Assembly: GCA_937888805.1 (NCBI GenBank)
Contig: CALBEY010000006.1
Coordinates: forward strand, 1-63,110
Direction of reading: 5' to 3'
Length of the DNA: 63,110 bases
DNA from: an uncultured Burkholderiaceae bacterium
Lineage (GTDB): Bacteria; Pseudomonadota; Gammaproteobacteria; Burkholderiales; Burkholderiaceae_B
Positions within the stretch are counted from its first letter, which is position 1. Each line of letters starts with the position of its first letter. The translations under genes were made by a program, and so were the position numbers. Positions 7,262 to 15,512 of this stretch are shown here, piece after piece. Under the pieces are notes generated by a model. That model saw nothing but the letters and a program-made list of their open reading frames with translations, had not been told where the DNA came from and did not search any database.

Positions 7262-8209
7262 TTACAGGTTGGCAAACCACAGCTTGGTGTCGATGACCAA
7301 TTGCTTAAAGCGATTGGGTACATTGTCCATGGGCAATGATCCTTCAGCGTTGCTCCAGTCAACCATTGATCCAGCGTAAAGCTTCACGTCAGGATCACCA
7401 ACGAGTTCAGACAACACAAACCAGTTGGTGGCGGCCCAATGGCCTGTGTTGCAAAACGACACGATCTCTTTGGGTTGGTCAGCTAAGTTGTTTTTCAGGG
7501 CCAAAGACTTGGCTTGTGAGGCATCAACCACTTGGCTTGTACCCGGCTTAAACCATAATGAATAATCGACATTTACCGCATTTTTTAGGGTACCAGGCAC
7601 GGCTGCCGCAACGTGGCGGGTGTTGCCTTGAAAGAAGTCGGCTGGACGAGCATCAACCAATACAGCGCCATTGGTTTGCACCAAGGCAACCAGCTGCTCT
7701 CGAGTCGCAATGAACTTGGGGTCAAATGTGGGTTTGAAGTCGCTTTTGGCAACCGTCACGGGACTGTTATTCATTGCCAATCCAGCGCCTTGCCAAGCCT
7801 TAACACCACCGTTCAAAATAGAAAGGTTCTTAACGCCCAGCACTTTCAGGGTCCAGTAAACGCGGGCTGTTGCCCCAAAATCGGTATCATTGGCGCCACT
7901 GGAGATGACCACAGCGTGTGTGTCAGGCGTGATGCCTAAACTTTGCACCAGTTCAGTGAGTTTGTTCAGCGCTGGTAACTCACCGGGGTTGCTGGCGGGA
8001 CCGCGCCATTTGCCGTAAGGCGCACTCAACGCACCGGGAACGTGATTGGTGGCGTAGGACTTTGGGTCCCGGATGTCTATGACGCGAACCATTGGATCAG
8101 TGAGCTTGGTTTGAAGCTCGGCCGGTGTTAGCAAGGGTTGTGCGGCGAGCACCACCGATGTCACGGTTGTTAGGAAAAGGGCAGCGATGCCTGCAATTAG
8201 ATTTTTCAT
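7262..8209 (-). CDS. Exported tandem-domain rhodanese (sulfurtransferase)
   Basis: A 315-residue protein with a signal peptide (MKNLIAGIAALFLTTVTS followed by VVLAAQP, cleavage near residue 23) and two rhodanese domains. The first (about residues 30-150) has VIDIRDPKSYATNHVPGALS but no catalytic cysteine. The second contains VLVDARPADFF and the active loop FCNTGHWAATNW, with the cysteine at about residue 256. It would transfer sulfane sulfur from thiosulfate or a similar donor in the periplasm. I chose ATG 8209 because it gives a clean signal peptide; the upstream in-frame ATG (8257) would bury it. It is the first gene of the sulfur run with the YeeE-type transporter. Confidence 0.88.
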   Translation of the reverse strand: MKNLIAGIAALFLTTVTSVVLAAQPLLTPAELQTKLTDPMVRVIDIRDPKSYATNHVPGALSAPYGKWRGPASNPGELPALNKLTELVQSLGITPDTHAVVISSGANDTDFGATARVYWTLKVLGVKNLSILNGGVKAWQGAGLAMNNSPVTVAKSDFKPTFDPKFIATREQLVALVQTNGAVLVDARPADFFQGNTRHVAAAVPGTLKNAVNVDYSLWFKPGTSQVVDASQAKSLALKNNLADQPKEIVSFCNTGHWAATNWFVLSELVGDPDVKLYAGSMVDWSNAEGSLPMDNVPNRFKQLVIDTKLWFANL

Positions 8210-8390
8210 GGTGTGAGTCGTCAAAGGTGAATCAAAGAAACCATATTTTGATCCCATGCTTTAGATGAAACAACTACATAATTGTTCTTGTTATATTTCT
8301 TTTGAGTATAAAGAATTTCTGCTGACGTCTGGTCAGACTTCTGTCTGATGACAGTTTTTACGGTTTGGGGTCTTGGTTTTTGATAAAGCC

Positions 8391-8424
8391 TAAAAACAAT
8401 TGGGGCCACTGATGGGGCCCCAAT
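8391..8424 (-). terminator. Rho-independent terminator downstream of glcB
   Basis: On the minus strand a nine-base stem (ATTGGGGCC paired with GGCCCCAAT, loop of eight) is followed by TTGTTTTTA. This is a classic intrinsic terminator about 40 bases after the malate synthase stop. It separates glcB from the rhodanese operon. Confidence 0.8.
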
Positions 8425-8431
8425 CAAAAGG

Positions 8432-8453
8432 ACTAACGCCATGAGACGTTAGT
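8432..8453 (-). terminator. Second small hairpin just after glcB
   Basis: Seven-base inverted repeat ACTAACG / CGTTAGT with an eight-base loop. It lies between the glcB stop and the stronger terminator and may protect the 3' end or assist termination. No T-run follows directly. Confidence 0.35.
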
Positions 8454-8463
8454 TAATCCTTTT

Positions 8464-10677
8464 TCAGCTGGCTTTGACCTTCAAGCGCCAAGCGTGCAGT
8501 AAGGGCTCAGTGTAGCCACTGGGCTGCCGCATGCCTTTGAAAACCAAGTCGCAAGCGGCATGGTAAGCCATTGAAGTCTCAAAATGGCCCGCCATGGGTT
8601 GATAAAGTGGGTCACCTGCATTTTGTTGGTCAACGACAGCGGCCATGCGCTCGAAGGTTTCACGAACTTGCGATTCGGGCACGATACCGTGTTGCAGCCA
8701 GTTGGCCACGTGCTGACTTGAAATACGCAGGGTGGCGCGATCTTCCATCAGTCCCACGTTATGAATGTCAGGCACCTTTGAACATCCCACGCCTTGATCA
8801 ATCCAGCGCACCACGTAGCCCAATATGCCTTGGATATTGTTGTCGAGCTCTTGCTGTTTGTCTTGCGCGCTCCAATTCGTGTCGGTGGCCACAGGAATCG
8901 TCAGTAAGCCAGTGAGCAGAGCATCGCGTGCTGTGTCTGCGTCGGTTTTTTCCAGTTCTTTTTGGATGTCACTGACGTTGACTTGATGGTAGTGCAGGGC
9001 ATGTAAGGTGGCTGCCGTGGGGCTTGGAACCCAGGCGGTGTTAGCCCCAGCCTTTGGATGGGCGATTTTTTGTTTGAGCATGTCAGCCATCAGGTCAGGC
9101 ATGGCCCACATGCCTTTGCCGATTTGTGCTTTGCCGCGAAGGCCACATGACAAACCCACCAGCACGTTGTTGCGCTCATACGACTGAATCCAGTCACTGG
9201 CTTTCATGTCACCTTTGCGAATCATGGCGCCGGCCAGCATGGCGGTGTGCATTTCGTCACCCGTGCGATCCAAGAACCCGGTGTTAATGAATGCCACGCG
9301 GCTTGCGGCTGCACCGATGCAGGCCTTTAAGTTAACGCTCGTGCGGCGCTCTTCGTCCATGATGCCAAGCTTAACGCTGTCTTTTGGCAGGCCCAGTAGC
9401 GCTTCGACACGCGTGAATAACTCAGCCGCAAAGGCCACCTCTTCAGGGCCGTGCATTTTGGGTTTGACAATATAGACGCTGCCTTTGCGGCTGTTACGCA
9501 GCCGTTGACCGTCTAAGCTGCGCCCTGAGCCTTGTAAATCGTGCATGGCGATCGCAGTCGTGACCACCGCATCCAAAATGCCTTCTGGGATTTCCTTGCG
9601 TTCACCAGTCGCCGTTTCGTAGTGAATCGCTGGGTTGGTCATCAAGTGTCCAACATTGCGTAAAAACATGAGCGAGCGACCATGCAAGGTCACGGGCTGA
9701 CCATCGGCACCTTGATAGACGCGATCAGGATTCAGCGATCGAGTCAGCGATTTGCCGCCTTTGTTGAACGTTTCAGTCAAGGTGCCTTTTAAAATACCCA
9801 ACCAATTGCGATAGCCCGCCACTTTGTCTAGAGCGTCTACGGCAGCGACTGAATCTTCAAGGTCCAAGATGGTCGATAACGCGGACTCCAGCACCACGTC
9901 AGCCACGCCAGCGGCGTCCGATTGACCGATCGCTGTTTGCCGGTCAATCACGACATCAATGTGCAGGCCGTTATTTTTGAGCAAGATATGGGTCGGCGCG
10001 CTGGCTTGACCATTGAAACCAACAAACTGCGTCTTGTTTGTTAAGCCCACGGACTGGCCGTTATCGAGGGTGACGTGTAGTTGTCCATCGCTGATGGTGT
10101 AACCGGTGGCTTGGGCGTGTGATCCGGATGCCAATGGGGCGGCTTGATCTAAAAATTGGCGGGCATATGAAATGACCTTTGCGCCACGGGCGGGGTTGTA
10201 ACCACCCGCGCGCTCAGCACCACCGTCCTCGCTGATGGCATCAGTGCCATACAGAGCGTCGTAGAGTGAGCCCCAGCGTGCGTTGGCCGCGTTTAGTGCA
10301 TAGCGCGCGTTCAAAATAGGAACGACCAACTGTGGGCCTGCCTGCAAAGCCAATTCATCATCCACGTTTGTCGTGGTTGCTTGGCATGCAGCAGGCGGCT
10401 CAACGAGGTAGCCAATTGAGGTTAGGAAAGTCCTGTAAGCCGCCATGTTGGAGATTGGGCCAGGATTCGCTTGGTGCCATTGATCAAGTGCTGTTTGCAA
10501 CTCGTCTCTTTTTTTGAGCAGTGCCAAGTTTTTAGGAGCCAAATCGCTAACCAGTGAATCAAATCCCGCCCAAAACGCAGCGGTGTCAACACCTGTGCCC
10601 GGCAGCACTTCGTTTTCAATGAATGCTTTTAAAACGGGTGCCACGTGCAAATGATGAATCTTCACGGCTTCGGTCAT
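8464..10677 (-). CDS. glcB: Malate synthase G
   Basis: A 737-residue malate synthase G, which condenses glyoxylate and acetyl-CoA to malate in the glyoxylate/glycolate pathway. The length is close to the family norm of about 720-730. Diagnostic regions include [19 protein letters not shown] (about residues 400-418), [29 protein letters not shown], and near the C-terminus [18 protein letters not shown]. The last holds the aspartate corresponding to the catalytic base of the E. coli enzyme. ATG 10677 has a good GAAGGAAA site; the longer upstream frame is not expected in this family. No isocitrate lyase or glycolate oxidase is in the window. It is a single-gene unit with its own terminator. Confidence 0.96.
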   Translation of the reverse strand: MTEAVKIHHLHVAPVLKAFIENEVLPGTGVDTAAFWAGFDSLVSDLAPKNLALLKKRDELQTALDQWHQANPGPISNMAAYRTFLTSIGYLVEPPAACQATTTNVDDELALQAGPQLVVPILNARYALNAANARWGSLYDALYGTDAISEDGGAERAGGYNPARGAKVISYARQFLDQAAPLASGSHAQATGYTISDGQLHVTLDNGQSVGLTNKTQFVGFNGQASAPTHILLKNNGLHIDVVIDRQTAIGQSDAAGVADVVLESALSTILDLEDSVAAVDALDKVAGYRNWLGILKGTLTETFNKGGKSLTRSLNPDRVYQGADGQPVTLHGRSLMFLRNVGHLMTNPAIHYETATGERKEIPEGILDAVVTTAIAMHDLQGSGRSLDGQRLRNSRKGSVYIVKPKMHGPEEVAFAAELFTRVEALLGLPKDSVKLGIMDEERRTSVNLKACIGAAASRVAFINTGFLDRTGDEMHTAMLAGAMIRKGDMKASDWIQSYERNNVLVGLSCGLRGKAQIGKGMWAMPDLMADMLKQKIAHPKAGANTAWVPSPTAATLHALHYHQVNVSDIQKELEKTDADTARDALLTGLLTIPVATDTNWSAQDKQQELDNNIQGILGYVVRWIDQGVGCSKVPDIHNVGLMEDRATLRISSQHVANWLQHGIVPESQVRETFERMAAVVDQQNAGDPLYQPMAGHFETSMAYHAACDLVFKGMRQPSGYTEPLLHAWRLKVKAS

Positions 10678-10827
10678 GGATGTTTCCTTCGGGGGGCTGA
10701 ACAATTTATCGGGTCGAACGGGTGACGTTAGGTTGACAATACCAATGCTCATCACCACAAGATTAATACGTAATCCAGTGGTTTATTTAATCGAAATTGT
10801 ATTCAACAAATGGCGATGTCGTGCGCG

Positions 10828-11199
10828 CTAGTCCAGCACCACCGTCTCGAACTCACCGGGCAACACGATCTCGATCAATTCAAGGTCGTCGGAATGGGCG
10901 ATTTCACGATGGCGAATACCGGGCGGCTGGTGCACGCAGGAGCCAGCAATCAACTTGTGCTCGCCATGACCCTCATATTCAAAAATCGCCCATCCCTTTA
11001 AAACATAGACGATCTGCAACTGCACATGGTGACAATGCCACTGGCCGGTGGCATGGCCACCCTCATGAGCACGAATAACATGCATGATAGCCATTCCGTT
11101 GGTGCTCGTTTTAATGCCTAGATCACGGTAATCGAAGTAAGGACGCAGGCCATTATGAACAAACGCTTGGTCGCTGGCGTGTTGAACGCTGAATGCCAT
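10828..11199 (-). CDS. Small cupin-domain protein
   Basis: A 123-residue single-domain cupin. The metal-binding motif 1 is visible as GQWHCHHVQLQIVYVLKGW, with two histidines and a glutamine where a glutamate often sits. Motif 2 appears as SCVHQPPGIRHREIAHSDDL. Such proteins bind a divalent metal and may act as dioxygenases, isomerases or sensors; the substrate is not apparent. ATG 11199 follows GGGGAAAC and gives the usual small-cupin length. It lies 51 bases after the nth stop on the same strand, so it may be expressed with the ferredoxin-nth operon. The 150 bases between it and glcB show nothing I can name. Confidence 0.78.
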   Translation of the reverse strand: MAFSVQHASDQAFVHNGLRPYFDYRDLGIKTSTNGMAIMHVIRAHEGGHATGQWHCHHVQLQIVYVLKGWAIFEYEGHGEHKLIAGSCVHQPPGIRHREIAHSDDLELIEIVLPGEFETVVLD

Positions 11200-11250
11200 T
11201 TTTGTTTCCCCAAAAAGACGAGTACTCAATAAGTATTCGATAGTTTACGT

Positions 11251-11982
11251 TTAAGCGGTCAGTTTTTTTGAGGTGATCTTCAAAACTTTTTTGGTCACTT
11301 TTTTGATGGCTTTTTTGATGACTTTCTTGGCGGCTGTCTTTTTGGCTGTCGTTTTGTCTTTTGGTTTGTACTCGCACAGATCCGCAATAGCACAGACTTC
11401 GCACTTTGGTGTGCGGGCCATGCAGACATAACGGCCATGAAGAATGAGCCAGTGATGGGCATTGAGTTGGTACTGAGCAGGTACAAACTTCTCAAGTGCT
11501 TTTTCCACGGCCAGCACGGTTTTACCGGGTGCGATACCTGTTCGGTTGGACACACGGTAGATGTGAGTGTCGACGGCCATGGTCGGTTCGCCAAAGGCGG
11601 TGTTCAACACCACGTTCGCTGTTTTACGACCAACACCGGGCAAAGCCTCCAAAGCCTCTCGGCTTCGGGGTACTTCGTTGTTGTGTTGTTCAACCAAGGC
11701 TTGGCAGGTGGCAATCACATTTTTGGCTTTGGTTCTAAATAACCCAATGGTTTTGATATAGGGCGTTAACCCAGTCACACCGAGTGCCAACATTTTTTTT
11801 GGTGTGCCGTGTGATTTAAACAAGGCTCTAGTGGCCAAGTTTACGGATTTGTCAGTGGCTTGCGCTGAGAGAATGACAGCGATTAACAGTTGAAAAACGC
11901 TGGCGTATTCAAGCTCTGTGGTTGGTTTGGGGTTGGCTTGCTCAAATCGAGCAAAAATGGCTTCTCTTTTGGTTTTGTTCAT
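11251..11982 (-). CDS. nth: Endonuclease III with Lys-rich C-terminal tail
   Basis: A 243-residue DNA glycosylase/AP lyase for oxidised pyrimidines. The helix-hairpin-helix is at about residues 114-124 ([11 protein letters not shown]), with the catalytic lysine inside it. The catalytic aspartate follows in [14 protein letters not shown]. The [4Fe-4S] loop C-x6-C-x2-C-x5-C is intact ([17 protein letters not shown]). After the cluster the protein continues for about 38 residues dominated by Lys, Ala and Thr ([15 protein letters not shown]), a tail absent from the 211-residue E. coli enzyme. It overlaps the RnfB-like gene by four bases (ATGA), so the two are translationally coupled. That pairing is common in betaproteobacteria. 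Confidence 0.95.
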   Translation of the reverse strand: MNKTKREAIFARFEQANPKPTTELEYASVFQLLIAVILSAQATDKSVNLATRALFKSHGTPKKMLALGVTGLTPYIKTIGLFRTKAKNVIATCQALVEQHNNEVPRSREALEALPGVGRKTANVVLNTAFGEPTMAVDTHIYRVSNRTGIAPGKTVLAVEKALEKFVPAQYQLNAHHWLILHGRYVCMARTPKCEVCAIADLCEYKPKDKTTAKKTAAKKVIKKAIKKVTKKVLKITSKKLTA

Positions 11983-12578
11983 GGCGTTACTCGGCGCGAT
12001 CGGGCACGCGCTAGGGCGGCAGCAATCACCGCCTGCTTATCGGTAGTCGCTGCTTTTGGGATTTCGCGAGCAACGTTTGCTTTGTGTTGCAGGCGACGCT
12101 CGCGCGCTTCGAAGCGTGTTCGTGCAACTTGCGCTTGTTTATCAGACCAAGTGGTGATGGGTTGCACGGGTATCATCACAATACAATCAACCGGGCACGG
12201 GGCAACGCACAGGTCACAGCCCGTGCACCAGTCGGAGAGAACGGTATGCATTTTTTTATTGGCGCCGATGATGGCATCCACCGGGCAAGCCTGTATGCAA
12301 AGCGTGCAACCAATGCAGTGCTCTTCCTCTATGACAGCAACTTGTAGTGGCTCATGTTGACCGCAGTCAGGGTCTATCGGGCGGATGGGTTTGTTTAAGA
12401 GGGCGGCTAATTTGGCCACGCCAGCGTCGCCACCCGGTGGGCAGCGATTGATGTCGGCTTGACCCAGCGCCATGGCTTGGGCGTAGGGCAAACAGCCGTC
12501 GTAACCACACTTAGTACACTGTGTTTGGGGCAGAAGCGCATTTAGCGAATCAACCAATGGGCTCGGTGTTGTGGTCAC
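11979..12578 (-). CDS. RnfB/RsxB-like iron-sulfur protein (orphan)
   Basis: A 199-residue multi-cluster ferredoxin-like protein. The N-terminal four-cysteine 4Fe-4S domain reads [14 protein letters not shown], a cysteine in NRCPPGG and a further one in DPDCGQHE. Two bacterial-ferredoxin clusters follow: [16 protein letters not shown] (about residues 88-103) and [16 protein letters not shown] (about residues 118-133). RnfB is normally a subunit of the membrane Rnf/Rsx complex, but here the N-terminal membrane anchor is missing and no rnfACDGE genes are nearby. It sits between the ferredoxin-NADP reductase gene and nth, suggesting electron delivery, perhaps to iron-sulfur enzymes. The tail after residue 150 is basic and helical. 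Confidence 0.88.
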   Translation of the reverse strand: MTTTPSPLVDSLNALLPQTQCTKCGYDGCLPYAQAMALGQADINRCPPGGDAGVAKLAALLNKPIRPIDPDCGQHEPLQVAVIEEEHCIGCTLCIQACPVDAIIGANKKMHTVLSDWCTGCDLCVAPCPVDCIVMIPVQPITTWSDKQAQVARTRFEARERRLQHKANVAREIPKAATTDKQAVIAAALARARSRRVTP

Positions 12579-12584
12579 GCCAAG

Positions 12585-13367
12585 CTACCAGTAATTCTCA
12601 ACAGCCAAGGTGCCAAGGTTGCCACGGCGACCCGCCGCAAAACCTCTCTCTTGCAACATGGCGCGCATGCCGCTCACCATGGCTGGATTACCGCACAGCA
12701 TGATGCGGCTGTCTTCCGGGTCGAGTTGCCGCCCGGCAGCGCGCTCAAGTTGCCCGTTTTCGTAAGCCGACGTGATGCGGCTTGGGGGGTAAAGGCCGTC
12801 TGACCAAGGGGCTTGCGAGAAGATCGGTAGGTAAATCAACGCTTGGTTTGCGCCAGCGATGGCTTCAATGTCTGATTTGTAGGTGAGTTCCTGGGCTTGC
12901 CTCACCCCGTGAACCAACACCACTTTCTCAAATTGTTGCCAGATTTTTGAATCTTTCAACATGGGCAAGTAGGCCGACAGGCCAGTGCCTGTGGCGACGA
13001 GCCAAAGCGTTTTAGCGGTTGAAAACCGCTCCAATGTTAGAAACCCAAAGGGTGCTTTTTCGACCCATATCGCATCGCCTGGTTTGAGTGAGGCCAATTT
13101 TGGACTGAACGCACCGTCGATGACGGTGACACTTAAAAACTCAAGGATGTTTTCACTGGGGTGAGAAACCATTGAGTAAGCGCGCCACAGAGCGGGTTCT
13201 GATTGGCCAACAGCCTCCGGTAGACCAATCCGAGCAAATTGGCCGGGTAAATAATCAAATCCTGCGGGTCTCGTGACCTGAACTGAAATCAAAGCGGGAG
13301 ACTGCCAAGTGTGAACGCCAACAATGGTTTGTTGGGTATATTTGTCTTGAGCGGTAGAATCCGTCAT
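12585..13367 (-). CDS. fpr: Ferredoxin-NADP(+) reductase
   Basis: A 260-residue FAD-dependent ferredoxin/flavodoxin-NADP reductase. The FAD-binding motif RAYSMVSHP is at about residue 62, and the NADP-binding stretch LWLVATGTGLSAYLPM at about residues 120-135. The C-terminal aromatic end VENYW matches the bacterial Fpr subclass, in which the last residues stack on the flavin. It moves electrons between NADPH and ferredoxin in the cytosol. It lies between fdxA (17 bases upstream) and the RnfB-like gene (six bases downstream), so partner and reductase are probably cotranscribed. Confidence 0.93.
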   Translation of the reverse strand: MTDSTAQDKYTQQTIVGVHTWQSPALISVQVTRPAGFDYLPGQFARIGLPEAVGQSEPALWRAYSMVSHPSENILEFLSVTVIDGAFSPKLASLKPGDAIWVEKAPFGFLTLERFSTAKTLWLVATGTGLSAYLPMLKDSKIWQQFEKVVLVHGVRQAQELTYKSDIEAIAGANQALIYLPIFSQAPWSDGLYPPSRITSAYENGQLERAAGRQLDPEDSRIMLCGNPAMVSGMRAMLQERGFAAGRRGNLGTLAVENYW

Positions 13368-13384
13368 GGTTAAGGCGTTACCGA

Positions 13385-13708
13385 TTACCGTTCGAGCAAT
13401 TTTAGTTTACCAATTTCACCGTTCCATTGGTCTGCATCGGGTAAGGGCGCTTTGGTCCGACTGATGGTTTGATACTTTGGCGACAATTCAGCATTCAAGG
13501 CAATAAAATCGATTTGATCTTGTGGCACGTCTTCTTCGGCGTATATGGCGTTGGCAGGGCACTCGGGAATGCAAACAGCGCAATCGATACAATCTTCAGG
13601 GTCGATCACCAAAAAATTGGGACCTTCCTTGAAACAATCCACCGGACAAACGTCCACGCAGTCTGTGTATTTGCACTTGATACAGTTTTCGGTAACGACG
13701 TGAGTCAT
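13385..13708 (-). CDS. fdxA: 7Fe ferredoxin FdxA
   Basis: A 107-residue seven-iron ferredoxin, the usual length for FdxA. The N-terminal half carries [20 protein letters not shown], the pattern for a 3Fe-4S/4Fe-4S pair, and the second motif is [16 protein letters not shown] at about residues 39-54. The C-terminal extension continues to [13 protein letters not shown], characteristic of this group. ATG 13708 gives the canonical MTHVVTENC start; longer frames add unrelated residues. It is the first gene of the fdxA-fpr-rnfB-nth run and is divergent from pncB. The 138-base divergent gap should hold both promoters. Confidence 0.94.
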   Translation of the reverse strand: MTHVVTENCIKCKYTDCVDVCPVDCFKEGPNFLVIDPEDCIDCAVCIPECPANAIYAEEDVPQDQIDFIALNAELSPKYQTISRTKAPLPDADQWNGEIGKLKLLER

Positions 13709-13846
13709 GATGATCGCAGTGATTTTTAAGTGATTAATGCCATTGATTTTACCCAAAGCGCTGGATTGCTTTACGATGTCCCTAAAATCAGAAGTGTCCT
13801 ATGCTAACTTTGCGCCCATGGCGCTAACTGAAAAGACCTCCGCTTC

Positions 13847-15040
13847 ATGATCATTCGTTCTTTGCTAGACACCGACCTGTACAAATTTACGATGATGCAG
13901 GTCGTGCTGCATCATTTTCCTGCCGCACAAGTGGAGTATCGGTTTCAATGCCGCACGCCCAATGTCGATTTACGTCCTTATTTAGACGAGATCAATGCTG
14001 AAATTGATGCCTTATGCGTACTGAAATTCGCCGAAGAAGAATTGTTGTATCTCAGCGAACTTCGCTTTGTTAAGAGCGACTTCATTGATTTTTTGAGACT
14101 TTTTCACCTGCCTAGGCACTGCATCACCGCGGAGGATGGCAACCGTAACGGTGAAATCGATATTTTGGTCAAAGGCCCTTGGTTACACACCATTCTTTTT
14201 GAAATCCCCGTTCTTGCCATCGTCAATGAGGTGTTTTTTCGGCATGCCTCGCCTCAGCCCGAGTGGGAAGAGGGTCGCCGGCGCTTGCACGAAAAAATCC
14301 AGTTGGTCTTTAATCAACCTGATTTAAAGTCTTTCCGGGTTGCTGAATACGGGACACGCCGACGGTTTTCGCAACGCTGGCACGAAGAGGTGATCCGTAT
14401 CCTTCAAACATCAATGGGTTCACATTTTGCGGGCACCAGTAATGTTTTGATGGCCATGAGACATGGGGTCACACCCATGGGAACCATGGGTCATGAGTAT
14501 TTGCAGGCTTGCCAAGCTTTGGGCCCGAGGTTGCGCGACTCGCAAATGTTTGCTCTGGATACTTGGGCGCGTGAATACCGCGGCGATTTGGGTATCGCGC
14601 TGTCCGATGTGTACGGCTTGGACGCTTTCTTGCGCGATTTTGATATGTTCTTTTGCAAGCTCTTTGATGGTGCTCGACACGACTCCGGCGATCCATTTGC
14701 TTGGGGCGAGCGGATGATTGCCCACTACCAAGCCAATCGCGTTGACCCGCGCACCAAGGTGCTGGTGTTTTCTGATGCTTTAACATTTCCGTTGGCCATT
14801 GAAATTGCACGGCAGTTCTCCGGCCGTTGCCGCGTGTCGTTCGGTATTGGCACCAACTTGACCAATGATTTGGGCCCACAGCCATTACAAATTGTCATGA
14901 AAATGGTGCGTTGCAATGGGCAGCCGGTGGCTAAAGTATCGGATGCGCCAGAAAAAACCATGTGTGACGACCCGGCCTACCTTGCGTACCTGCGTCAGGT
15001 TTTTAATCTGCCGCCTATAAAATCACTACCCGCTGTTTAA
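13847..15040 (+). CDS. pncB: Nicotinate phosphoribosyltransferase
   Basis: A 397-residue enzyme that makes nicotinate mononucleotide from nicotinate and PRPP in the Preiss-Handler NAD salvage route. Clear family signatures are [20 protein letters not shown] at the N-terminus, [16 protein letters not shown] at about residues 167-182, [20 protein letters not shown] at about residues 196-215, and [15 protein letters not shown] at about residues 277-291. The length fits the proteobacterial type. It is transcribed divergently from fdxA and is followed 67 bases later by a RidA-family gene. Confidence 0.97.
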   Translation: MIIRSLLDTDLYKFTMMQVVLHHFPAAQVEYRFQCRTPNVDLRPYLDEINAEIDALCVLKFAEEELLYLSELRFVKSDFIDFLRLFHLPRHCITAEDGNRNGEIDILVKGPWLHTILFEIPVLAIVNEVFFRHASPQPEWEEGRRRLHEKIQLVFNQPDLKSFRVAEYGTRRRFSQRWHEEVIRILQTSMGSHFAGTSNVLMAMRHGVTPMGTMGHEYLQACQALGPRLRDSQMFALDTWAREYRGDLGIALSDVYGLDAFLRDFDMFFCKLFDGARHDSGDPFAWGERMIAHYQANRVDPRTKVLVFSDALTFPLAIEIARQFSGRCRVSFGIGTNLTNDLGPQPLQIVMKMVRCNGQPVAKVSDAPEKTMCDDPAYLAYLRQVFNLPPIKSLPAV

Positions 15041-15107
15041 TTTTGCGGGCAACGCATCGCCTGTCGGCTAAAAATTTACTCAAACACTTACAAGAGGTAT
15101 TTTGACC

Positions 15108-15458
15108 ATGAACCCAATCGAACGCGTCAATGTCGGCGCAAGACTCTCTGATATGGCGATATACAACGGGGTGGCTTATCTAGCGGGGCAAGTGCCCGAA
15201 GATGACTCATTGGACATCACGGGTCAGACCGAGCAAGTGTTGGCCATCATTGATGGCTTGCTACAAAAAGCGGGCACCAACAAATCGCGTATCTTGATGG
15301 CGCAAATTTTTGTGGCCAACATGGCAGAGTTTTCTGGCATGAACAAGGCGTGGGATGCTTGGGTCGCAGAAGGTAACGCACCGCCACGTGCCACGATCGA
15401 ATCCCGGCTTGCCAATCCCAATTTCAAAGTTGAGATTGTGGTGACGGCAGCTGTCTAG
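15108..15458 (+). CDS. RidA/YjgF family protein
   Basis: A 116-residue RidA-superfamily protein, a group that hydrolyses reactive enamine/imine intermediates or has other small-molecule roles. The core GVAYLAGQVPEDDS and the C-terminal APPRATIESRLANPNFKVEI are typical; the latter includes the arginine that binds the carboxylate in RidA itself. ATG 15108 is preferred over a TTG at 15102 because AGAGG lies ten bases upstream. The subgroup is not the canonical RidA1, so deaminase activity is uncertain. relA begins 54 bases downstream. Confidence 0.88.
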   Translation: MNPIERVNVGARLSDMAIYNGVAYLAGQVPEDDSLDITGQTEQVLAIIDGLLQKAGTNKSRILMAQIFVANMAEFSGMNKAWDAWVAEGNAPPRATIESRLANPNFKVEIVVTAAV

Positions 15459-15512
15459 TTCGCCCAAAAGCGGTCGGGCGTGGCCCGACCCATGTCCCAT
15501 GCTTGAGGCTCG

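Noticed and set aside
8221..8442. 73-codon open frame between rhodanese and glcB on the minus strand
   Set aside because: It contains the terminator hairpin of glcB and has no ribosome binding site or similarity I can recognise.
11153..11404. 83-codon frame overlapping nth, rich in repeated SHQKS-type residues
   Set aside because: It is the out-of-frame reading of the Lys-rich nth tail, whose codon repeats give a repetitive shadow.
15102..15107. TTG start for the RidA-family gene
   Set aside because: The AGAGG site would be too close (about four bases); ATG 15108 fits better.
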